Assembly (NCBI RefSeq): GCF_000725385.1
Contig: NZ_CP008884.1
Location: 1,116,001 to 1,180,000, forward strand
DNA: 64,000 nucleotides
Source: Dyella japonica A8
GTDB taxonomy: Bacteria > Pseudomonadota > Gammaproteobacteria > Xanthomonadales > Rhodanobacteraceae
Reading direction: 5' to 3'
Made by a program: the position numbers and the translations under genes
Shown here: in pieces, positions 18,697 through 26,452 of the stretch
How the letters are laid out: the number at the start of each line of letters is the position of its first letter
Position numbering within the stretch: position 1 is the first letter of the stretch
Notes under the pieces: generated by a model
Seen by the model: the letters and a program-made list of their open reading frames with translations, nothing else
Told to the model about the DNA's origin: nothing
The model's database searches: none

Positions 18697-19611
18697 TCAG
18701 TTCAGCGCTGCCGCACGCAGGCCCTCGCCGCGGACACGGCCGGGGCAGATGCCACTGACCCGTTTGAACAGCCGGCGGAACGCTGCCTCGCTGCTGTAGC
18801 CCAGCTGCTGCGCAATGCCCGCGACCGATTGCTGGCGATCACGCAGCAATTGTTCGGCCACGCTGACGCGCCACTGCGTGACGTATTGGATCGGCGGCAA
18901 CTTCATCAATTGCGTGAAGCGCTCGGCGAAGGCGGAGCGCGACATGCAGGCCAGGGCGGCCATGGACTGCATGGTCCACGCCTTGCCCGGATGATCGTGC
19001 ACGGCCTGCAGCACGCGGGCAATGCGCGGATCGGCCAGCGAGGCGAACAAACCCTGCCGCCCGGCGGTCTGGCGCGAGTAATCGCAGATGGCGAGCGTAA
19101 ACAGCGCATCGGCCAGCTTGTTGAGCAGCACATGGCGTCCGGCGCAGTCGGCGTGCACGACATCGGCCATGGCGGTGGCGAGCTGGCGGAAGGGTGCGCT
19201 GGCCTGTGATGCATGGATGATCAGGCATGAAGGCAACGCCAGGTTCAGCGGGTGCTGTCCCGAACCCACGAAGCGAAATTCGCCACAGATCAGGCTGGTG
19301 TGGGCGGCATCACCGCCCTGCGCGTCGAGCAGGCGATGCGGCGCGCCGTGCGGAAAGATCACCAGATCGCCGGTTTCCAGTTCCGCGGCGGTGCCCAGTT
19401 CGTCGCTCTGCACCCGGCAGCGGCCGGCGCCCACCAGATGGAACAGGCCGCATTCGTAACGGGGTGCATCCGCGTACCACGAACCGCAGCGGTGCAACTC
19501 GGCCACCACCTGCACCTGCAGCATCGACCGGTTGAGCAGGGATTCCAAAGCGGGCTCGACCAGCCTGGGGTGTGGGCCGGCAGGCAACAGTGGGTTCGGT
19601 TGGATGACCAT
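18697..19611 (-). CDS. AraC-family regulator with cupin sensor
   Basis: 304 residues. The N-terminal half is a cupin-type AraC sensor domain (GLFHLVGAGRCRV, ELETGDLVIFPHGAPHRL). The C-terminal 100 residues carry the two helix-turn-helix motifs (MAALACMSRSAFAERFTQLM and IAQQLGYSSEAAFRRLFKR). The start follows AAAGGACG. Such regulators often control a neighbouring oxidoreductase or transporter, but its flanking genes are a convergent diguanylate cyclase and the bufferin operon's 3' end, so its target is not obvious. Confidence 0.92.
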   Translation of the reverse strand: MVIQPNPLLPAGPHPRLVEPALESLLNRSMLQVQVVAELHRCGSWYADAPRYECGLFHLVGAGRCRVQSDELGTAAELETGDLVIFPHGAPHRLLDAQGGDAAHTSLICGEFRFVGSGQHPLNLALPSCLIIHASQASAPFRQLATAMADVVHADCAGRHVLLNKLADALFTLAICDYSRQTAGRQGLFASLADPRIARVLQAVHDHPGKAWTMQSMAALACMSRSAFAERFTQLMKLPPIQYVTQWRVSVAEQLLRDRQQSVAGIAQQLGYSSEAAFRRLFKRVSGICPGRVRGEGLRAAALN

Positions 19612-19681
19612 GGGCGTCCTTTCAGCGAATGTCTCTACAGTGACTTCGCCGAAGGACAGGGTCCGGTTACATCGTCGCCGG

Positions 19682-20461
19682 TCAGGTCGTGTCGAGCCTG
19701 CCGATCAGGCCTTCGTTCATCCATTGGCCGAGCAGGGCGGCCATGCGAGGCAGGGCGGAGCGAGCGCCGTGGCGTTGCGCCAGCCGTTCGCACAGTTTCG
19801 CGAAAGTCTCGCCATGCAGCGCAGCCTGCAGCGCAGGGAACTCGGCAGGCGCTACCGGGCGGTAGCGCACTTCCAGCGCTGGGCGCCACACCAGCAGATG
19901 CCGCGGCTGGCGCAGTCGCCGCAACGCGGGTCGCGCCGTGCCCCGATCTGCCGCGCGACGGAGCGCGGCGATGTTGTGCGTCACGCGCAGCACGCGGGCA
20001 TGCGGCAGGGGATGCAGGCGCAGCGTCGCCCAGCCATCGGGTGGTACATGTGCCAGCTCGCTGGCGGTGATCGTGGGATGGTCGGCCGCGTCGAACGCGG
20101 TGGAAATGGCCCAGTCCAACTGCGCCATCTCCGCCAGTGCTGGCCGTTCACACCATGGCGACGCGTAAGCGAGAAAGTCGGCGAGGCCTTCGCCATGCCA
20201 GCGGATGTTGAAGTGTGTCGACGGATGGGCCGTCACGTAGTCGTGCAGCACATTCGCGAAACGTTTGCCAGCCAGCAGTGCCAGGCCGGGAAACTCCGTG
20301 CGCAGTGCCTCCACCAGTCGGAGGCGGTAGCCATGGTGATACACCGCGAGCCGGCTCGTGGCATCGGCCACGCCATCGCCGTGCAGCGAGGCCAGGTGCG
20401 GCATGGCATCCGCACGCAGTGCATCGGCCAACTGCCGCTGCATGGCGCGCAGCCCGCTCAT
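19682..20461 (-). CDS. bufC: Bufferin maturation partner BufC (DUF2063)
   Basis: 259 residues with the DUF2063 pattern: an N-terminal helical part (LRAMQRQLADALRA, RLAVYHHGYRLRLVEALRTEFPGL) and a C-terminal domain ending MAALLGQWMNEGLI. In characterised MNIO systems this protein is the partner that presents the precursor peptide to the iron enzyme. The start at 20461 overlaps the stop of the upstream enzyme gene (ATGA), so translational coupling is expected. It is the last gene of the bufABC operon. Confidence 0.88.
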   Translation of the reverse strand: MSGLRAMQRQLADALRADAMPHLASLHGDGVADATSRLAVYHHGYRLRLVEALRTEFPGLALLAGKRFANVLHDYVTAHPSTHFNIRWHGEGLADFLAYASPWCERPALAEMAQLDWAISTAFDAADHPTITASELAHVPPDGWATLRLHPLPHARVLRVTHNIAALRRAADRGTARPALRRLRQPRHLLVWRPALEVRYRPVAPAEFPALQAALHGETFAKLCERLAQRHGARSALPRMAALLGQWMNEGLIGRLDTT

Positions 20462-21312
20462 GCCGCTTCCTGCCACAGTGCGTGGGCGAGCGCACGGGCG
20501 TGGTCGAGTTCCGCGCGCAAGGTGGCGAGCGGGGGAATGTGGTCGTCACGCTCGATCATGGTGGACACGCGGCCGAAGCGTCGCACGGCTTCCACGTAGA
20601 GATGCCACACGGCATCCCCCACGGGGGCGTCGTGCGTGTCGATCAACAGGGCATCGCCCTGCTCGTGGCCGGCGAGATGAAACTGCTGCACGCGCGATGG
20701 CGGCAACCCATCGAGATAATCCAGCGCACGGAACCCGTGGTTGTGCGCGCTCACATATACGTTGTTGATGTCGAGCAGGATCAGGCAGTCCGCGCGTTCG
20801 GCGACCGCCGCGAGGAATTCCCACTCGGTCAGCTGAGACTGCGCGAAGCTGATGTAGCTGGAGACATTCTCCAGCAGGATGCGCCGGCCGAGCCGGTCCT
20901 GCACGCGGTGCACGCGATCGACCACGTGGCCCAGTGCTTCCTCTGTATACGGCAGCGGCATCAGGTCATGCAGGTTCACACCATCCACGCCGGTCCAGCA
21001 CAGGTGGTCGGAGATCCACGCGGGCTGCACGTGGCGGGCCAGCGCGGCAAGCTGGTCGAGATAGGCAGGGTCGAGCGGATCGGTGCCGCCGATGGACAAG
21101 GACACGCCGTGCATCACCAGCGGGAAACGCTCGCGAAAACGTTCCAGCCAGCGCAGCGGTCGCCCGCCCGGCACGAGGTAATTCTCCGAGACGATCTCCA
21201 GCCACTCGACGTTGCCCGGTTCCTCCAGCAGCGCTTCATAGTGATCGACGCGCAGGCCGAGGCCGAAGCCGAGATAGGGAAGCGGGCGGGAAGCGGGCAC
21301 GGCGTTCTCCAT
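20458..21312 (-). CDS. bufB: Multinuclear non-haem iron oxidase BufB (DUF692)
   Basis: 284 residues of the MNIO (DUF692) family, TIM-barrel enzymes with two or three iron ions that oxidise cysteines in RiPP precursors. The start of the domain is GFGLGLRVDHYEALLE. Family metal-ligand and active-site segments are visible: VMHGVSLSIGG, WISDHLCWTGV, LLENVSSYISF, LLDINNVYVSAHNHG, QFHLAGHEQGDALLIDTHD. Bufferin enzymes of Caulobacter convert core cysteines to 5-thiooxazoles for copper binding; the same chemistry is inferred here from bufA and bufC. Start ATG 21312 lies 50 bases after the bufA stop without a strong ribosome binding site, suggesting coupling or modest expression. Confidence 0.92.
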   Translation of the reverse strand: MENAVPASRPLPYLGFGLGLRVDHYEALLEEPGNVEWLEIVSENYLVPGGRPLRWLERFRERFPLVMHGVSLSIGGTDPLDPAYLDQLAALARHVQPAWISDHLCWTGVDGVNLHDLMPLPYTEEALGHVVDRVHRVQDRLGRRILLENVSSYISFAQSQLTEWEFLAAVAERADCLILLDINNVYVSAHNHGFRALDYLDGLPPSRVQQFHLAGHEQGDALLIDTHDAPVGDAVWHLYVEAVRRFGRVSTMIERDDHIPPLATLRAELDHARALAHALWQEAA

Positions 21313-21362
21313 GGCGGAAGCTGGCGGAGCATTCGCACGGCGCGAAGGCCCCGCCGCCGTTC

Positions 21363-21647
21363 TTACGACTGCTTGGCTGCTGCCTGGGCTGCGTCGCAAT
21401 CGGCCTGGCTCTTCTGCATAGTGAAGCCCTGGCCCTTGCAGGCGTTCTGGCCCTTGCACGCATTGGTGGCCTGCTTGCAGGAGCCATGGCCCTTGCACGA
21501 CGAGGAGTTCATGCACTTCACGCTGGCGGTGTCGCCGGTCTTGCCGGCGGACATCTTCTCGGTCGCGGAGGCGGACATCGAGGTGACGGCGAACAGGCCG
21601 GCAACCATCATCGCCATGGCGGCACCGTTGAGCTTGTTGGTCTTCAT
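21363..21647 (-). CDS. bufA: Bufferin-type precursor peptide BufA (BufA2 type)
   Basis: 94 residues. ATG 21647 follows AGGAG. Residues 1-29 are a signal peptide (core MVAGLFAVTSMSASA), giving a periplasmic product of about 65 residues. It has six cysteines at 45, 51, 57, 64, 70 and 84, most in the repeated pattern CKGxxxC, including the tandem NACKGQNACKGQGF typical of BufA2-type bufferins. These are copper-buffering RiPPs whose cysteines are oxidised by the MNIO enzyme; the encoded partner genes follow directly. A 16 bp palindrome lies just upstream of the ribosome binding site. Confidence 0.9.
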   Translation of the reverse strand: MKTNKLNGAAMAMMVAGLFAVTSMSASATEKMSAGKTGDTASVKCMNSSSCKGHGSCKQATNACKGQNACKGQGFTMQKSQADCDAAQAAAKQS

Positions 21648-21666
21648 GGAACACTCCTGACAGGTG

Positions 21667-21687
21667 GTGGCGCCGCCACGTGGCGGC
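21667..21687 (-). promoter_or_regulatory. Overlapping palindromes in the bufA leader
   Basis: A perfect 16 bp palindrome, GCCGCCACGTGGCGGC (21672-21687), overlaps a second inverted repeat, GTGGCG-C-CGCCAC (21667-21679). The two cannot form together, so they could be alternative RNA hairpins or a protein site. They end 20 bases before the bufA start. Nearby, CGGACA-N4-TGTCCG at 21708-21723 is a further short inverted repeat. Confidence 0.45.
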
Positions 21688-21936
21688 ACGGGTGAGTAAC
21701 GTCGGACCGGACAGTCGTGTCCGAAGCGGATGCCGACGGAGCCATTCTCGACAGGCGACGAGTGGGCGGCTGTCCCCCGGCGTCCCGCTTTTGTGCCCGA
21801 TCGTCCGATGACGGAAGGCCGTGCGCCGGCGCGCCGCAGGACCGGACGGCCGGCAAGCAACGGTGGACGACCAGCCATGGCGACGCGCGACGGCGCTTCG
21901 CATCATCGCTGCACCTCCCTCCACGGATTCGCCGTC

Positions 21937-22443
21937 ATGCGCCCGTTCATCGCCGACAAGGCATCGCGCCTGCTCCAGGCACTTCATCGCGTCGATTGGA
22001 TCGGTCCGCTGGTGGTGCGCGTGGTGTTTGGCTATTTCTGGCTGGAAACCGGCATCGCCAAGGTGCACAACCTGGACGGTTTCACCCAGCGCTTCGTGGG
22101 CTGGGGTGTTCCGTATCCGGCCTTCAGCGCAGGGCTTTCCGCGTGGACGGAACTGGTCGGCGGCCTGCTGATCATGCTCGGCCTGTTCACGCGGCTGGTG
22201 TGCATTCCCATGCTGATCAACATGGCCGTGGCGGTGACGCTGGTGGTATCGGCCAACCTGATGAGCCTGGATGACTACGTCGAAGCCGATGAGATCGTCT
22301 ACAGCCTGATCTTCTTCTGGCTGCTGGTCAGCGGACCGGGCAAGGCCAGCCTCGACACGCTGGTGGCGCGGATGTTGGGCATTCGCCCCCAGGCCGGCAA
22401 CGCACCGGTGCGCCGCATCGGCATGCGCACCGTGACGGATTGA
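21937..22443 (+). CDS. DoxX-family membrane protein
   Basis: 168 residues with four predicted membrane helices and the DoxX pattern (VVRVVFGYFWLETGIAKV, FSAGLSAWTELVGGLLIMLG, MLINMAVAVTLV). DoxX proteins accompany many bufferin operons (BufD) and are linked to thiol or quinone redox reactions. Here it is divergent from bufABC and heads an operon with a thioredoxin and a CcdA-like gene. MRPFIADKASR at 21937 is the most natural start, but it lacks a good ribosome binding site and ATG 21877 is an in-frame alternative. Confidence 0.85.
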   Translation: MRPFIADKASRLLQALHRVDWIGPLVVRVVFGYFWLETGIAKVHNLDGFTQRFVGWGVPYPAFSAGLSAWTELVGGLLIMLGLFTRLVCIPMLINMAVAVTLVVSANLMSLDDYVEADEIVYSLIFFWLLVSGPGKASLDTLVARMLGIRPQAGNAPVRRIGMRTVTD

Positions 22444-22469
22444 CCCTTCCACGCAGGAGTTGCCTCACC

Positions 22470-22856
22470 ATGAAGACGAATACCATCCGCCTCGCCGTCA
22501 CCGCACTGTGGCTGGCGCTTGCCGGCGAGGCCGCCGCGGCCGAGGTTCCCTTCGACCAGGCGCAGTACACGCATGAAGTCGCCGCGGGAAAGCCGGTGGT
22601 GGTCTACCTGCATGCGGACTGGTGTCCGACATGCCGTGCACAGAAGCCCATCGTCGATCGTCTGTCGAAAGACCCGAAATTCGGTGGCGTGACCATCTTC
22701 GTGGCGGATTTCGACAAGGAAACCGCATTGGAGAAAGCGCTGGGCGTATCCCACCAGTCCACCTTCGTCGTCTTCAAACAGGGACATGAAGTGACGCGCT
22801 CGACCGGCCAGACCGCCGAACCGGCCATACGCGCCGTGCTGGAGCAGGCCCTCTGA
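22470..22856 (+). CDS. Periplasmic thioredoxin-like protein
   Basis: 128 residues. ATG 22470 follows GCAGGAG. A signal peptide (LAVTALWLALAGEAAAA) precedes a thioredoxin fold with the active site WCPTC at 51-55 and the cis-Pro side replaced by a SHQSTFVVFK segment. The C-X-X-C makes it a thiol-disulphide reductase or isomerase. It shares a stop/start overlap with the CcdA-like gene that could recharge it with electrons, and it is probably the redox partner for the bufferin or for another periplasmic thiol protein. Confidence 0.88.
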   Translation: MKTNTIRLAVTALWLALAGEAAAAEVPFDQAQYTHEVAAGKPVVVYLHADWCPTCRAQKPIVDRLSKDPKFGGVTIFVADFDKETALEKALGVSHQSTFVVFKQGHEVTRSTGQTAEPAIRAVLEQAL

Positions 22857-23584
22857 TGGACTTCGGGTGGGGTACCTATGCGCTCGGTTTTCTCGCCGGC
22901 ATGGCGACGCTGTTGTCACCCTGCGTGTTGCCGATCCTGCCCATCCTGCTGACGTCGGCGTTGTCGCGGCACTGGTGGGGTGGCGCGATGCTGGCGTTGG
23001 GGCTAGGCCTGTCGTTCGCACTTACCGGTACGTTGATCGCGACGCTGGGCGCGTCCATCGGCCTGGATGCCACCACCCTGCGCACCATCGCCGCGTCGCT
23101 GATGGTGCTGTTCGGCGCGGTGATGCTGTTGCCGCCGTTGCAACGGACGTTCGCGCGCATCACGGCGCGGCTGGGCAACCAAGGCCAGCAGGCCCTGGGC
23201 TCGGTGCGTGGCGAGGGTGGCCTCAGTCAATTCCTGATCGGGCTGTTGCTGGGGCTGGTGTGGAGCCCCTGCGTGGGGCCGACGCTGGGTGCGGCTACCA
23301 CGCTGGCGGCGCAGGGAAGAAACCTCGTGCAGATCGCCTTGTTGATGCTGTTGTTCGGTCTGGGCGCGGGCCTGCCCTTGCTGGTGCTGAGCACGGTGTC
23401 CGGCGCGGCGATGACACGCGTGCGAGGCGCGCTGCTTTCCGTGGGCGGTGCGGTGAAGTCGGTGCTTGGCGCGTGCTTCGTATTGATCGGGGTGATGGTG
23501 CTGACCGGCCTGGACCACCGCTTCGAGGCCCTGGTGCTTTCCCTCAGCCCCGACTGGCTGACGCGGCTGACGACATCCCTGTAG
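22856..23584 (+). CDS. CcdA/DsbD-like thiol electron-transfer membrane protein
   Basis: 242 residues, about six membrane helices. It carries the two hallmark cysteine motifs, SPCVLPILPILL in the first helix and SPCVGPTLGAAT in the fourth, which pass electrons from cytoplasmic thioredoxin to periplasmic thiol proteins. It begins within the stop of the thioredoxin gene (TGATG), so the two are translationally coupled. Cytochrome c maturation is a possible role, but no other ccm gene is nearby and the thioredoxin/DoxX/bufferin context points to copper or thiol homeostasis. Confidence 0.9.
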   Translation: MDFGWGTYALGFLAGMATLLSPCVLPILPILLTSALSRHWWGGAMLALGLGLSFALTGTLIATLGASIGLDATTLRTIAASLMVLFGAVMLLPPLQRTFARITARLGNQGQQALGSVRGEGGLSQFLIGLLLGLVWSPCVGPTLGAATTLAAQGRNLVQIALLMLLFGLGAGLPLLVLSTVSGAAMTRVRGALLSVGGAVKSVLGACFVLIGVMVLTGLDHRFEALVLSLSPDWLTRLTTSL

Positions 23585-23599
23585 CGCGAGGCGGCGGTG

Positions 23600-24262
23600 T
23601 CACTTGATCGACGTAAGCAACTCTGAAAGCCCCAGCCACAACAGCTGCATGCCGATGCAGAACGTGACCAGCGCAAACAGACGCATCACGATCCTGGTGC
23701 CCGAAACGCCCAGCCAGCGCTCCAGCGTGCCGGCGAAGCGCATGCACACGTAAATGCAGGCGCACAGCACCACCAGCGCCGCCGCCACGCCAAGCACATG
23801 CCCGGGGTCCAGTCCCTCGCGCGGCGAGACGGTGCCCAGCGCGATCGCCACCGAGATCGAGCCGGGGCCCACCATCAGGGGCAGCGTCAACGGATAGAAG
23901 GCCTTGGCGCCGAGCGACGAATGCGGGTTCGGCGTCTTGACCTCCTGCACCTTCGCGCTGGCGTCGTCATCGTCAGGCTTCTGCAGCAGGTTCCAGCCCG
24001 CCACCGCGATGATCATGCCACCGGCCACGCGCAGCACCGGGATGGAAATCCCGAAGAAGGTGAGCACGTAAGCACCCATGACCAACGACACCAGCAGGAT
24101 GACGAAGCTGTTGATGGTGATGCGCCACGCCAGGTCCGTGCGTTCGGCTGTGGTGGTGTGCGGGATCATGCTCAGCACGATGAAGGCGGAGCCGATGGGG
24201 TTGATGATGGGGAAGAGGCCCGTGATGAGCAGCAGGGCGGTCTGCGTGAAGTCTTTCAGCAT
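23600..24262 (-). CDS. MarC-family integral membrane protein
   Basis: 220 residues, six predicted membrane helices, with MarC family segments LLLITGLFPIINPIGSAFIVLSM near the start and LPLMVGPGSISVAIALG in the second half, and an inserted Lys/Asp-rich cytoplasmic loop (KPDDDDASAK). The family was once linked to antibiotic resistance but has no proven function. The start follows GGGGAGCTCC. It converges on the CcdA gene with a 15-base gap. Confidence 0.92.
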   Translation of the reverse strand: MLKDFTQTALLLITGLFPIINPIGSAFIVLSMIPHTTTAERTDLAWRITINSFVILLVSLVMGAYVLTFFGISIPVLRVAGGMIIAVAGWNLLQKPDDDDASAKVQEVKTPNPHSSLGAKAFYPLTLPLMVGPGSISVAIALGTVSPREGLDPGHVLGVAAALVVLCACIYVCMRFAGTLERWLGVSGTRIVMRLFALVTFCIGMQLLWLGLSELLTSIK

Positions 24263-24443
24263 GGCTTGGAGCTCCCCGGTGCGTGGCCGGGTTTATCGCA
24301 GCATGGACGGCTGGGTGCGGCAAGGGGTGATGTTGGGGGCGCGCAGGTTTGAGGTTGTTCTGGTGGTGTGTGGTTGGGTTTTCTTGGTTTGGTGGTATGC
24401 GGGCGGGGCAACGGTGGGCGTTGTTCTGGGGGATGGAAAAAGA
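24263..24443. other. G/T-skewed stretch upstream of marC
   Basis: The marC promoter region. On the + strand the sequence from about 24320 to 24440 is strikingly rich in G and T and poor in A and C. I see no gene, palindrome or terminator in it. It ends where the composite repeat begins. Confidence 0.4.
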
Positions 24444-24873
24444 GTTGGGGTGAGGGGCGGGTGCTCGCCTCACGGCCTCGTTCTTTAGCCGTCATCCCGG
24501 CACCTCCCAAAAAAGGCAATCTCGCCTTAGCGTTTCAAAGACACCGTCATCCCGGCGCAGGCCGGGATCCAGTTTCTGTGGTGGTCGGTCGTCGCCTCAG
24601 GCGCTCCCGTGACCTGGCTCGCCTGCCGCGGGCTTCCGCCCTCCTGCCGGAGGCCGGGTCACTTTCTCTTGCTTGCCCAAGAGAAAGTAACCAAAGAGAA
24701 GGGCCCCCCGGATGACGCGCCTTCCGGGCTTGCAGCCCGGAAGGTTCGCGGGCGGGTTCCGGGCTTTTCGACGGGGCTCCTGCCCCGACGAAAAGTGCCT
24801 GGCATCCCTGCCAGGCACCCCTGTGGGGCCTGATCTCCACCCGCCCGCCGCGTCATACGGGGACCCGGTAGGT

Positions 24874-24964
24874 CAAAAGCCAAAAGCCAAAAGCCAAAAG
24901 CCAAAAGCCAAAAGCCAAAAGCCAAAGGCCAAAGGCCAAAGGCCAAAGGCCAAAGGCCAAAGGC
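24874..24964. repeat. Heptamer tandem array, 13 units
   Basis: Seven copies of CAAAAGC (24874-24922) followed by six copies of CAAAGGC (24923-24964), without interruption, then a broken unit. The matching array in the other element copy has nine units. The four-unit difference (28 bp) explains almost all of the 29 bp length difference between the two element cores. Because 7 is not a multiple of 3, all frames give an apparent peptide repeat; it is not coding. Confidence 0.97.
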
Positions 24965-25013
24965 CAAAGCAAGAGCCCGAGCCGTCAGCGGAGCATCCAA
25001 AGAGGCGAGTCCC

Positions 25014-25098
25014 CTGTGGGAGCGCACCCTGTGCGCGACAGCAGAGTCTGGTGATCACCGCTCCGCTGGCTTGTCGCGCACAGGGTGCGCTCCCACAG
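25014..25098. repeat. Inverted repeat, 27 bp perfect arms (family 1), inside element A
   Basis: Arms 25014-25040 and 25072-25098, with the core GAGCGCACCCTGTGCGCGAC. Each arm is itself partly self-complementary (GCGCAC...GTGCGC). Same family as at 11568, 28945, 46638, 48155 and 59223. Confidence 0.95.
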
Positions 25099-25612
25099 AA
25101 AAGCGAGGGGCGGCGCGCGTCCAGTCAGCGCCGAAGCGAGGCTTCGCTTTAAGCCCTCATCGCGATGGCGCGTTGCGAAGCGCCTGGACGTACCCGCTGT
25201 GTAGCGGCGGAGGTTGCCAAGCACCGACCTGCCTCACCCGTTCGGGCTTATCCCCACGAAATGCTGCCAGCTCTGGCTCTAAAGGCCATTTTCTTTGGGT
25301 TACTTTTCTTTTGGGCCAGCAAAAGAAAAGTGACTCGGCCTTCGGCAGAAGGTCGAAACGCCCGCTGCGTAAGCGGCCAGATCGCGGGAGCGTACGAGGC
25401 GACAACCAACCGCAAAGTCACTGGATGACCAGCCATGCGGCTGTTGAAAAGCGCCTCCGGCCTACGCCGGGATGACGGCTAAAGTATGAAGCCGTGAGGC
25501 CAGACACCGAAGATCCGCCTCGCCAGCGTTCTACGCGTCACACATCTGCTCGTTCCGCGCCAACCCTTCCCGCGTCGAGATGAAAGTCACAACAAAGCGG
25601 TAAGCCAAGCCC

Positions 25613-26452
25613 TCACCCCTCCCCCATCGCAAACCGATGAAGAATCCCCCCAAGGCTCCGCAGATCCTGGCTGTTATGCCGCGCCACGCGATGCAACGGC
25701 GCGGCCGACCCACCCCGCAGAAACCCCAGCCACGCCGCCGGTGCCTCGGACCCCGGCAGGTCATCCTCACGCACCACCTGTAGCAACTGCCTCTCTGCGG
25801 TGGCGAGCCGGCAGTTCTCCCAGGCGCCGCGCCATCGCCGGCGCACCGGATGCAGCAGATCGATATGCGCAAGCCCCTCCAGCGGACACGCTCGCTGGAG
25901 CAGGCGGAAGCGCGTCTTGAGCAGCGGCGAGTCGTACGATTTGCCGTTGTAGCTCACCAGCACCGCATCCGGGCGCAGCCACGATGCGAAGCAGTCGAGC
26001 ATGGCCGCTTCGCCGGCCAGCGTCGTGATCAGCAATTGCCGTTCGCGAAAACCGCCTTCGTGCCAATCGCCCACGCCAATCATGAAAGCGCGCGTGCCGG
26101 TGCCTCCGGCCAGGCCGGTGGTTTCGGTGTCGAACAGCACCAGCCGGCTGGGGTCGATGGTTTCCTCCAGCCGCGCGAAGGCGGCATGGAACGCCGGTGG
26201 CATGGGCGGCCATGCGCTGCGCGTTTCGCACAACTGCAGGCCGGGCGCGATCGTCTGTCCGGGTAGCGTGCCTGGTTCTGCGATGGTCCTGCGGCGCGGC
26301 GTGCCGCCTTGCGCGCGTTGGCGGATGCCGAGCAGCTGGGCGATGTTGTCCGGCAGTGCAGGGCGCGGGCGTGCCGGCACGGGCGCGGCTGCGGGCGAAA
26401 CGACGCCCGCCTGCTGCCGCAGGCCGCGCAGTTTGTCGGCAAGCGCGCTCAC
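25613..26452 (-). CDS. MrfB/YprB-like DEDD exonuclease
   Basis: 279 residues; an RNase H-fold 3'-5' exonuclease. After a Pro/Arg-rich N-terminal part come the Exo motifs: VLFDTETTG with Asp108 and Glu110, a central VSYNGKSYDSPLLKTRF, and a C-terminal RHNSQDLRSLGGIL with the last acidic residue. The start is GTG 26452, overlapping the helicase stop (GTGA), so the pair is coupled. In Bacillus subtilis the equivalent pair, MrfA helicase and MrfB exonuclease, repairs mitomycin C damage. The match is by architecture and gene order; MrfB's extra C-terminal repeats are absent here. A longer frame upstream overlaps the helicase and is not real. Confidence 0.87.
   Translation of the reverse strand: MSALADKLRGLRQQAGVVSPAAAPVPARPRPALPDNIAQLLGIRQRAQGGTPRRRTIAEPGTLPGQTIAPGLQLCETRSAWPPMPPAFHAAFARLEETIDPSRLVLFDTETTGLAGGTGTRAFMIGVGDWHEGGFRERQLLITTLAGEAAMLDCFASWLRPDAVLVSYNGKSYDSPLLKTRFRLLQRACPLEGLAHIDLLHPVRRRWRGAWENCRLATAERQLLQVVREDDLPGSEAPAAWLGFLRGGSAAPLHRVARHNSQDLRSLGGILHRFAMGEG

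Larger units (their letters stand above)
24444..25480. repeat. Composite non-coding repeat element, copy A
   Basis: A tract of about 1.04 kb whose parts recur in the same order and orientation at 46134-47074. In order: a GGGGTGAGGGG leader; REP-like family 2 units (24544-24573 and a partial one near 24490); a hairpin with 11 bp stem (24661-24688); a CCTTCCGGGC hairpin; a CTTTTCG/CGAAAAG hairpin enclosing CGGGGC/GCCCCG (24764-24795); a 10 bp stem hairpin (24795-24818); a heptamer array; a 27 bp-arm inverted repeat; a linker; a 12 bp-stem hairpin (25302-25331); and a REP end (25457-25478). The core 24611-25425 aligns nearly end to end with copy B. No coding pattern is present. I do not recognise it; a structured RNA or non-autonomous mobile element is possible. 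Confidence 0.85.

Noticed and set aside
24659..25058. Open frames across the heptamer arrays, reading as repeated FWLLAFG or KAKSQKP peptides (also at 46381-46754)
   Set aside because: The unit is 7 bp, so every frame gives a periodic peptide without selection for coding. There is no ribosome binding site, and the surrounding sequence is made of hairpins and inverted repeats.
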